A DNA stretch of 5,188 bases from an uncultured Clostridia bacterium (GTDB lineage Bacteria > Bacillota > Clostridia > Oscillospirales > Butyricicoccaceae), in contig CAJUSB010000175.1 of the NCBI GenBank assembly GCA_910589115.1, positions 1 through 5,188 of the forward strand, written 5' to 3'. Below, piece after piece: positions 1-5,188 of this stretch (its first letter is position 1; each line of letters begins with the position of its first letter). The notes below the pieces were generated by a model. It was not told the origin of the DNA. It did no database searches and saw nothing but the letters and a program-made list of their open reading frames with translations. Made by a program: the position numbers and the translations under genes.

Positions 1-1
1 A

Positions 2-67
2 GTTAAGGGTTTTCGCCGCCTCTTTCAGATTAAAAATCTTCGCCCAACGCTCATATGCCAATGTCAA
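2..67 (-). pseudogene. 5'-truncated relaxase (mobilisation nuclease) fragment, continues beyond left edge
   Basis: Minus-strand codons at 55-2 read YERWAKIFNLKEAAKTLN, which resembles a conserved internal segment I recall from relaxases of Tn1549-like Firmicutes conjugative elements, where a YERWAK-x-FNLK-type motif lies well downstream of the catalytic N-terminus. The recalled match is from memory and was not searched. In this frame an in-frame TAA lies at 89-91, no ATG occurs between it and the motif, and recombinase C ends at 124, so the N-terminal nuclease part cannot be present here. The codons before Y (ttg aca ttg gca) look unlike the relaxase family and may belong to the recombinase element. 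The piece is therefore a broken gene, or the distal part of a gene split by insertion, with its 3' part outside the window. It could instead be a start-less remnant in a rearranged element. Confidence 0.6.
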
Positions 68-76
68 GCGGGGACT

Positions 77-97
77 AAAAAATAATTGTTAATATTT
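77..97 (-). terminator. Weak possible AT-rich terminator after recombinase C
   Basis: On the minus strand AAATA and TATTT can pair around an eight-base loop, and the second arm runs into further T residues (six T in total, 82-77). The stem is only five A-T pairs, so it would be a poor intrinsic terminator. Transcription may instead read on into the relaxase fragment. Confidence 0.2.
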
Positions 98-123
98 CGT
101 GAACAGCCCTGCCTTTTTTATAC

Positions 124-1716
124 TTATCGTGACATAAGCCGTTCAAAGTCCTCCTGATAGCGCCATTTAATTTCCAGCCGCTGTTCAGGATAGACCAGCA
201 ATTCCTGCAAAACTGCTGCTGCAACATCGGCAGTGATTTCCTCGACTGCATTGTATTGCTGAAAGCTGTCAACAAAGCCGTTTGATGAAATCTCCTCCAA
301 TTTTGCATTGTCTAATGTCGCTTCCAGCTGGGCAATTTGCTTGGCAATTTCCTCTTTCCGATCAGCTGCAGCGGCCTTTGCGGCAAGATACTCAGCCCTG
401 TCAATTTCGCCTAAAGCAAAGGCTTCATACAACCCTCTGATCTGCCGTTCTTGCTTGTCAAGCCCTTCTTTCATTTTCAGAAGGGCTTTTTGCTTGGAAT
501 GGATATCTGCATGACCAGCCTGCTGACGCTCATTCCGGATTCTGGACATTTCGACCGCAGCCGCAGCCCGTATACGAAGCCCTTCCAGAACAGCATCCAG
601 AATATCCTGTTCCAGCACTTTTTCCTTCGAGCAGTTATATTGATCTGTTACCCTGGGCGTTCTGCAATAATAATACGCCTGCTTCCCTCTGGCACAAAAC
701 ATCACATGACCGCACACTCCGCAACGGACTTTGCCGCTTAAAGGTCTTGTTTTTGCCGTCCGTTTGCCGCGCTCTGAAAATTCCTGAACAGCGGCCTGCG
801 CGCGGTCAAATTCTTCCTGTGTAACAATTCCCTGATGCTGATCTGCAACAACGATCCAATCCGACCGTTTCTTACGGATATAACGGCTGCTGCCTATCGT
901 ATCATGAAAGGTTCTCCCATAAACGATTTTTCCGAGATAACATTCATTCCGGATAACCCTTATTATAATATCAGCGGTCCAAAAATTTGTTTCGTGGACA
1001 CAGCTTATAATGCGCAGGGAAGAGCCAGCATCCTTTTTGTAACACATAGGAGTGGGGATTGATTCTGCATTCAACACTTTTGCGGTTTGGAGGGCTGTCA
1101 GCCCATTGCCCACCATACAAAAGATCCGGTGAACCACTTCTGCTGCCGGGGGATCGATGATAAGGCGGTGCTTATTATCGGGGTCTTTCCGATAACCATA
1201 CGGTGCAAACGATGAGACATAATCGCCGCGCTTTACCCGAAAAAACAACGCATTGCGTACTTTACGGGATAAATCCCGACTGTAAAGATCGGACAAAAGC
1301 GCTTTGAACGACGTATCAAGGCTGTCGATATCGGCAGGTCGGATACTGTCAATGCCGTCATTCACAGCAATAAACCGCACGCCCAAGAAAGGAAACACCC
1401 GCGAAATATAATTGCCGACAACCAGATAATCACGTCCGAAACGGGACATATCCTTCACAAGAATGCAGTTGATGCCGCCCTTCTGCGCCTGCGCAATCAT
1501 ATCCTGAAAGGCGGGACGCTCAAAATTCTTGCCGCTCCATCCGTCGTCGCAAAACTCAATCACCGTCGCCCCGGCAAAATCCGGGGCACGGGCGATAAAG
1601 GAATCCAGCAAATCCCGTTGATTTGAAATGCTGTTTGATTCCAGCTTTCCGATCTGGTTCAAATCACCATCTTCCGAGGAAAGTCGCAGGTACTTTGCGA
1701 CAATATAACCGTTCAT
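124..1716 (-). CDS. Large serine recombinase C (third of triplet)
   Basis: Predicted site-specific serine recombinase of 530 aa. The ATG at 1716-1714 overlaps the TGA of recombinase B (ATGA), and GAGG lies five bases upstream within AGGTGAGG, so translation is probably coupled to B. The catalytic domain has Y9-x-R11-L-S13 and D89-M-S-R92-F-G-R95. Compared with A and B there are about five extra residues between the nucleophile and the first helix (around residues 19-24). The Recombinase domain is about 170-295 (A-P-Y-G-Y-R-K, 171-177; N257-E-C-Y-L-G). Zinc ligands are C332, C335, C351 and C362, with one additional Cys at 341. A coiled coil runs about 405-475, and the protein ends in the R-L-E-I-K-W-R-Y strand shared in type with A and B. 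All expected catalytic residues are present. It is the last gene of the operon, followed by AT-rich spacer and a relaxase remnant. Confidence 0.95.
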   Translation of the reverse strand: MNGYIVAKYLRLSSEDGDLNQIGKLESNSISNQRDLLDSFIARAPDFAGATVIEFCDDGWSGKNFERPAFQDMIAQAQKGGINCILVKDMSRFGRDYLVVGNYISRVFPFLGVRFIAVNDGIDSIRPADIDSLDTSFKALLSDLYSRDLSRKVRNALFFRVKRGDYVSSFAPYGYRKDPDNKHRLIIDPPAAEVVHRIFCMVGNGLTALQTAKVLNAESIPTPMCYKKDAGSSLRIISCVHETNFWTADIIIRVIRNECYLGKIVYGRTFHDTIGSSRYIRKKRSDWIVVADQHQGIVTQEEFDRAQAAVQEFSERGKRTAKTRPLSGKVRCGVCGHVMFCARGKQAYYYCRTPRVTDQYNCSKEKVLEQDILDAVLEGLRIRAAAAVEMSRIRNERQQAGHADIHSKQKALLKMKEGLDKQERQIRGLYEAFALGEIDRAEYLAAKAAAADRKEEIAKQIAQLEATLDNAKLEEISSNGFVDSFQQYNAVEEITADVAAAVLQELLVYPEQRLEIKWRYQEDFERLMSR

Positions 1717-3413
1717 TCCGGCCTCACCTGCCCTTCGGCATTCAGGAATTCTACCAGCGCACGGTATTCATCCTGGTAGCGCAGCGTAACGGAAATTTGC
1801 CTCCCTGCACCGATTTCTACACGCTCAAGCAGCGCGTGTGTCATTTCTTCGGTCAACTCCGTTTCGTCCCGAAACCGGCTGTAAGTTGTCAGCCAAATGT
1901 TTTGGGTCGTCTGGCTGCGCCTGTCCTGTTTCCGCTGTTCCAGCTCGGCCAGACGCGCCTTTGCTCGCTCCATATCAGCCCGATATTTGCGCTTCATTTC
2001 GGTGTATTCCTGCTCTGTCATTAGCTTATCGACATAGTTCTGATACAGACTGTCATAAAGCATAGATGCACGTTGCTGCGCCCGTATCGCGGCAGTAATT
2101 TCACGATCCTCCGCCTGCTTTCGGCGAGCTGCATCCGAAGAATCGTCATATTGCTGCGCTAGCGCCGCCAAATCCTCAGTCAGCGCAATTTCATGCTGAA
2201 TCGCAGTCCATACCACCGCTTTCAGGTCTGTCTCACGAAAGCCGCCGGTAGGGCAGGAATCCGGGTCTTCTATATGAGAACGGCAAACATAAGTATAATG
2301 TAATCGCGTTCCCCGGAATGTCTCTTTTCGCCGCATCATTGGACGTTTGCAGTCCGCACAGAAAAGCAATCCCAGAAAAAGGTTTGGTATTGTGCCAAGG
2401 TACTCATATTGTCCCACACATTTTTTGTGTGCGGCACGGCATTGCTCCGCCATCTGCTGGACAGTTTGAAAAGTCTGCTCGTCAATCAGCGCTTCATGCG
2501 TGTTGCGGACAACGATCCATTCATCAGCTGGAACCACGCGCTCTCCCCGCGTTTCGCCAAAGACCGAGCGGCGGCGGCCCTGCACCATGTGCCCCAAATA
2601 CATTTCATTTTGGAGTATTTTTTGCACCATTGGTACATGCCATTTCGCGGTTGCACAGCGTTCTGCCTTTGTGTCGCCCTTCAAATAATGATATTGAGAC
2701 GGTGAAGGAATCCCTTCCCGGATTAACGACCTTACGATCATCTGATAGCCCGCGCCTGCGCATCGCATTTGAAAGATTTGGCGCACAACAGGGGCAGTTT
2801 CCGCGTCCGGTTCCAGACGATGGTAATCGTCCGCGCACTTTTTATAGCCATACGGTGCCCAGGAGCCTATAAATTCACCGTTTTTCTGTTTTACAGACAA
2901 CGCACTGCAAATTTTTCGGGAGATATCCTTGCTGTAAACCGCGTTCATGATATTTTTGAGCGGGACAATATAGCCGTCGCTGGAACGTTCCGCAGTCAGC
3001 GTATCAAAGTTATCGTTAATTGCGATAAAACGAACGCCGAGATACGGAAAAATACGTTCCAGATAGTTCCCAGTTTCCAGATAGTTACGCCCGAAACGGG
3101 ACAAATCCTTAACCACAATGCAATCAATTTTCCCGGCGCGGACAGCATCCATTAACGCTTCAAAAGCCGGACGGTCAAAATTCGTACCGGTGCGTCCATT
3201 GTCGCAAAACAGGCTGCAAAACTGCAAATCCGGCTGCGTTTCAATAAATTCCCGCACAAGCGTTTTCTGCGTCTCAATCGTATCTATATCAGTCCTGCCG
3301 CTGTCCTCTACCGACAAGCGGATGTAGCCGCCAGTTTGATAAACGCGCTGATTCGGAAGCTCAGGAGCAGGCGCGGGCTGGATTGGATTGATTTTACGTT
3401 TTGTCCTTGCCAT
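1713..3413 (-). CDS. Large serine recombinase B (second of triplet)
   Basis: Predicted site-specific serine recombinase of 566 aa. I place the start at the ATG at 3413-3411: GGAGG lies nine bases upstream, and the stop of recombinase A ends one base before it (TGA-T-ATG). The frame stays open upstream for 36 codons to another ATG inside gene A, but that stretch is a shadow of A's coding end. A basic, proline-rich tail of about 25 residues precedes the catalytic domain, which A and C lack. The catalytic domain has Y30-x-R32-L-S34 and D103-L-S-R106-F-G-R109. The Recombinase domain spans about 180-305 (A-P-Y-G-Y-K-K, 186-192; N269-E-M-Y-L-G). Zinc ligands are C352, C355, C377 and C387, followed by a coiled coil (about 425-500) and a terminal V-T-L-R-Y-Q-D-E-Y strand. 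It is clearly diverged from A and C rather than a recent copy. The exact role in the triplet is unknown. Confidence 0.94.
   Translation of the reverse strand: MARTKRKINPIQPAPAPELPNQRVYQTGGYIRLSVEDSGRTDIDTIETQKTLVREFIETQPDLQFCSLFCDNGRTGTNFDRPAFEALMDAVRAGKIDCIVVKDLSRFGRNYLETGNYLERIFPYLGVRFIAINDNFDTLTAERSSDGYIVPLKNIMNAVYSKDISRKICSALSVKQKNGEFIGSWAPYGYKKCADDYHRLEPDAETAPVVRQIFQMRCAGAGYQMIVRSLIREGIPSPSQYHYLKGDTKAERCATAKWHVPMVQKILQNEMYLGHMVQGRRRSVFGETRGERVVPADEWIVVRNTHEALIDEQTFQTVQQMAEQCRAAHKKCVGQYEYLGTIPNLFLGLLFCADCKRPMMRRKETFRGTRLHYTYVCRSHIEDPDSCPTGGFRETDLKAVVWTAIQHEIALTEDLAALAQQYDDSSDAARRKQAEDREITAAIRAQQRASMLYDSLYQNYVDKLMTEQEYTEMKRKYRADMERAKARLAELEQRKQDRRSQTTQNIWLTTYSRFRDETELTEEMTHALLERVEIGAGRQISVTLRYQDEYRALVEFLNAEGQVRPE
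1722..1729 (-). promoter_or_regulatory. Ribosome binding site of recombinase C
   Basis: AGGTGAGG on the minus strand ends five bases before the ATG at 1716-1714 and lies within the 3' end of recombinase B. Together with the ATGA overlap it points to translational coupling. Confidence 0.65.
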
Positions 3414-3414
3414 A

Positions 3415-5061
3415 TCAGATTGCCTCCGTTTCAGGAAGCGTCTGCTGCGCCTTTGCAAGTAAATCAGCCTGCCACTGGAATTCATTATGCCAGCGATAAA
3501 CAATCTCAACGCGGCGGTCACGGAAGATCATGATACGCTCAATCAGCGATACCACGATAGAGCGGTCAAGCGCTTCTATATTGCGGTGTTTCCGAAACTG
3601 CTCCATCCAGCCGCGCCCCTCGGAGAAGTTGTCCATCTCCCGGTTCATTTCTTCACGGATTGCGTCTGCCTGTTCCTCCGCTTCGGCACGCCGTCTGGCG
3701 TAACTCTGCTTGAAATCCTGATATTCGTTCCGGTCGATAATCCCGTCTGTCAGATTTTCATATAGGGAGCGCAAAAGGGTCTGATACCGGTCGATTTCCG
3801 CTTGTTTTTTCTCCAAGCGCGACTTTAATTTCTGTACTCCGGCCTGCTGTAATTTCGCGGTGTCAGTCAGTTCCAGCAGATCGGAAAGGTTGATAACATC
3901 CTGAATGTGCTGTTTCAGCGCTTCCAGAACGATTTCATCCAGCGCCGCGTCCCGCAGGCTGTGTGCGAAACAGGTTTTGTCATTTTTGTGCGCCGCGCAG
4001 ACGTAATAAACATACTTTTTCTTCGCGGAAGGGATGGTTTTTCGGATCATCGCGCTACCGCACTCGCCGCAGTAAACCATGCCGGAAAAGCATTCGACCG
4101 CCCTGCCGCTGACGCTGGTGCGCGTGTCCATTGCAAGCACTTTCTGGATGCTTTCAAAGTCAAACCGGTCGATAATCGGCTCGTGACAGCCCTCAACAAC
4201 CGCCCATTCCTCGCGGGGCTTGTTGACCAGCCGTTTCACCTTATAACTGGGCGTGGTGACGCGTCCCTGCTCCAATACGCCGATATAAACCGGGTTTTTC
4301 AGAATCCGCAGCACCATTCCGGCGCTCCAAACGGAATCCTCTTTCACACGAAAGGCATTCGTATAACGCAGCCCGATCGACTGCTTGTATTCCATCGGCG
4401 TGGGAATACCGGTCGCGGTCAGCCGACTAGCAACGTCAATCGCGCTGATCCCCTCCAGCTTCCAGCGGAAAATATCGCGTACCACTTCGGCTGCATAATC
4501 GTCCACCAGTAGTTTATGATGGTCGTCCGGGTCTTTTTTGTACCCGAAAACAGCAAAAGAGCCGATGAAATCCCCGCGTCTGCGTTTGATTTCAAGCTGG
4601 CTCCGAATCTTGATGGAAATATCCCGGCAATATGCTTCATTGATCAGATTTTTGAACGGGACAATCAATTCATCGGATTCCGCATGGCTGTGCAGACTGT
4701 CATAATGGTCGTTAATTGCAATAAATCGGACGCCGAGGAACGGGAAAATGCGCTCGATATATTTCCCCGCGTCCAAGTGTTCCCTGCCGAAACGAGACAA
4801 GTCTTTGACCACAATACAGTTGATTTTGCCGGATTTGACCTCCGCCAGCATTTCCTGAAATGCTGGCCGCTCAAAATTGGAACCGGTGAAACCGTCGTCC
4901 ACCTTCATGCCGCACTCCCGCAGCTCGGGATGCCGCGACAAAAAATCACGGATCAGGTCCTTCTGTCCCGTGACGCTGTTGCTTTCCTCCTTGTCGCCGT
5001 CCTCGCGCGACAAACGAACATAACCGCAGGTATTCCATACCTTTTCAGTGTTTTCCGTCAT
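3415..5061 (-). CDS. Large serine recombinase A (first of triplet), site-specific integrase/excisionase family
   Basis: Predicted cytoplasmic DNA recombinase of 548 aa that would cut and rejoin attachment sites through a phosphoserine intermediate. An N-terminal resolvase domain (about 10-160) carries Y14-x-R16-L-S18, with S18 the likely nucleophile, and D87-L-S-R90-F-G-R93 supplying the catalytic arginines. The Recombinase DNA-binding domain follows (about 165-290; F-G-Y-K at 172-175, W245, N256-P-V-Y-I-G at 256-261). A zinc ribbon uses C331, C334, C355 and C364, then a charged coiled coil (about 404-475), then a C-terminal strand (R-V-E-I-V-Y-R-W, about 517-524). Length and domain order are normal for the family and no key residue is missing. 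The start is supported by AGGAG eight bases upstream. It is the first gene of the operon, and recombinase B begins one base after its TGA. Family assignment is firm; whether it integrates, excises or both is inference. Confidence 0.95.
   Translation of the reverse strand: MTENTEKVWNTCGYVRLSREDGDKEESNSVTGQKDLIRDFLSRHPELRECGMKVDDGFTGSNFERPAFQEMLAEVKSGKINCIVVKDLSRFGREHLDAGKYIERIFPFLGVRFIAINDHYDSLHSHAESDELIVPFKNLINEAYCRDISIKIRSQLEIKRRRGDFIGSFAVFGYKKDPDDHHKLLVDDYAAEVVRDIFRWKLEGISAIDVASRLTATGIPTPMEYKQSIGLRYTNAFRVKEDSVWSAGMVLRILKNPVYIGVLEQGRVTTPSYKVKRLVNKPREEWAVVEGCHEPIIDRFDFESIQKVLAMDTRTSVSGRAVECFSGMVYCGECGSAMIRKTIPSAKKKYVYYVCAAHKNDKTCFAHSLRDAALDEIVLEALKQHIQDVINLSDLLELTDTAKLQQAGVQKLKSRLEKKQAEIDRYQTLLRSLYENLTDGIIDRNEYQDFKQSYARRRAEAEEQADAIREEMNREMDNFSEGRGWMEQFRKHRNIEALDRSIVVSLIERIMIFRDRRVEIVYRWHNEFQWQADLLAKAQQTLPETEAI
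3423..3427 (-). promoter_or_regulatory. Ribosome binding site of recombinase B (decides its start)
   Basis: GGAGG on the minus strand lies nine bases before the ATG at 3413-3411, inside the last codons of recombinase A. It supports a start one base after A's stop rather than the in-frame ATG at 3521. Confidence 0.8.
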
Positions 5062-5069
5062 AATGATCT

Positions 5070-5074
5070 CTCCT
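5070..5074 (-). promoter_or_regulatory. Ribosome binding site of recombinase A
   Basis: AGGAG on the minus strand sits eight bases before the ATG at 5061-5059, fixing the start of the first recombinase. It lies directly beside the 9-bp inverted repeat, so folding of that repeat could affect access to it. Confidence 0.8.
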
Positions 5075-5076
5075 GA

Positions 5077-5109
5077 CTGTCAAAGATAATCAGCAAAACA
5101 CTTTGACAG
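5077..5109. repeat. 9-bp perfect inverted repeat in the leader, just upstream of the first ribosome binding site
   Basis: CTGTCAAAG at 5077-5085 and CTTTGACAG at 5101-5109 are exact inverted copies around a 15-base AT-rich centre (5086-5100). The inner edge lies three bases from the AGGAG of recombinase A. It could fold in the mRNA as a hairpin that modulates translation, act as a protein-binding operator, or be a recombinase-binding site. There is no T-tract after it, so it is not a normal terminator. Confidence 0.55.
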
Positions 5110-5122
5110 CAAGGGGAGCGCT

Positions 5123-5156
5123 GGATTGTCCTGTTGGCATTATCTTAGCACAATCC
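5123..5156. repeat. 7-bp inverted repeat flanking the -10 box; candidate operator
   Basis: GGATTGT at 5123-5129 and its exact complement ACAATCC at 5150-5156 are separated by 20 bases that contain the -10 hexamer and the expected transcription start. Placement over the core promoter fits a repressor operator. A recombinase binding site is another possibility. Arms of this length can occur by chance, so function is inference. Confidence 0.4.
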
Positions 5157-5170
5157 CCGTTCGATGTCCA
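5142..5170 (-). promoter_or_regulatory. Putative sigma-A promoter of the recombinase operon
   Basis: On the minus strand a -35 box TGGACA (5170-5165, one mismatch to TTGACA) is followed after 17 bases by TAAGAT (5147-5142, four of six matches). TG plus one base lies immediately upstream of the -10, giving an extended -10 arrangement. A start near 5135 would leave a leader of roughly 74 bases before the first ATG. It is the best promoter-like sequence upstream of the three genes, but this was judged by eye only. Confidence 0.5.
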
Positions 5171-5188
5171 GGAAGTTTTGCCGCTTTT

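Larger units (their letters stand above)
68..5188 (-). mobile_element. Recombination module of an integrative element carrying an LSR triplet (right end outside window)
   Basis: Three co-directional serine recombinases with their own promoter, next to a truncated relaxase gene, indicate the integration/excision module at one end of an integrative element. The left boundary is inferred from where the relaxase reading frame loses family resemblance (about 55-75) and is not precise. No attachment site can be proven, because serine recombinase crossover cores are only about two bases. No conjugation, cargo or resistance gene is visible, so the type and size of the element cannot be told from this window. 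Confidence 0.5.

Noticed and set aside
62..67. TTGACA on the minus strand as a -35 box for the relaxase fragment
   Set aside because: No -10-like hexamer lies 16-18 bases downstream, and the sequence there is coding-like.
2318..2872. Plus-strand open frame of 184 codons antisense to recombinase B
   Set aside because: Composition is what the complement of the recombinase codons gives, with no motif. Judged a shadow.
3414..3521. Upstream in-frame ATG at 3521 as the start of recombinase B
   Set aside because: It would overlap A by over 100 bases, adds a non-family Arg-rich stretch, and lacks the GGAGG placed correctly for the ATG at 3413.
3907..4512. Plus-strand open frame of 201 codons antisense to recombinase A
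   Set aside because: Lies wholly inside the intact recombinase A gene and shows no family features. Judged a shadow.
4516..5076. Plus-strand open frame of 186 codons antisense to recombinase A
   Set aside because: It mirrors the coding frame of A, has no recognisable domain and no convincing ribosome binding site. Judged a shadow.
5145..5186. Short open stretch at the right edge (minus strand) as the tail of an upstream gene
   Set aside because: More than one minus-strand frame is open here and ends in a nearby stop. The residues are too few to identify and overlap the promoter boxes, so no gene is claimed.
1..5188. Flanking direct repeats marking both element ends (GTTTTCGCCGC near 9-19 versus GTTTTGCCGC near 5175-5184)
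   Set aside because: The match is imperfect and short, the left copy lies inside the relaxase coding segment, and the right element end is probably outside the window.
1..5188. CRISPR arrays, tRNA or rRNA genes, insertion-sequence transposases
   Set aside because: No spaced repeats, cloverleaf-like sequences or DDE/HUH transposase motifs were seen on either strand.

Overview
The window is almost entirely one minus-strand operon of three tandem, different, apparently intact large serine recombinases (LSRs), transcribed from the right edge towards position 1. The Shine-Dalgarno sites are strong, base composition is roughly balanced, and the proteins are of the Firmicutes type (resolvase domain, Recombinase domain, four-Cys zinc ribbon, coiled coil). 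This suggests a gut-type clostridial host (Oscillospiraceae/Lachnospiraceae-like) or a mobile element resident in one. The species cannot be fixed from the sequence.

Layout from right to left, in the direction of transcription: (1) 5062-5188 is a leader with a plausible extended -10 promoter (5142-5170), a 7-bp inverted repeat flanking the -10, a 9-bp perfect inverted repeat just upstream of the first ribosome binding site, and that site itself; (2) recombinase A, 5061-3415, 548 aa; (3) recombinase B, 3413-1713, 566 aa, starting one base after the stop of A; (4) recombinase C, 1716-124, 530 aa, overlapping B by ATGA; (5) about 55 bases of AT-rich spacer with only a weak possible terminator; (6) at 2-67, the 5'-truncated internal coding sequence of what looks like a conjugative-element relaxase, on the same strand and running off the left edge.

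All three recombinases keep the nucleophilic serine, the Arg-rich D-(L/M)-S-R-F-G-R motif and the zinc-binding cysteines. Tight spacing means they should be made together in similar amounts, consistent with a multi-subunit integrase/excisionase module. Triplets of serine integrases are known from some Firmicutes integrative conjugative elements of the Tn1549-like group, so the arrangement is not new. How three subunits share the work is, to my knowledge, not well established. The relaxase fragment abutting the operon suggests that an element boundary lies near positions 55-75, possibly an insertion into a resident element's relaxase gene. No cargo, directionality factor, RNA gene or CRISPR array is visible. 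The plus-strand open frames are antisense shadows of the recombinase genes.
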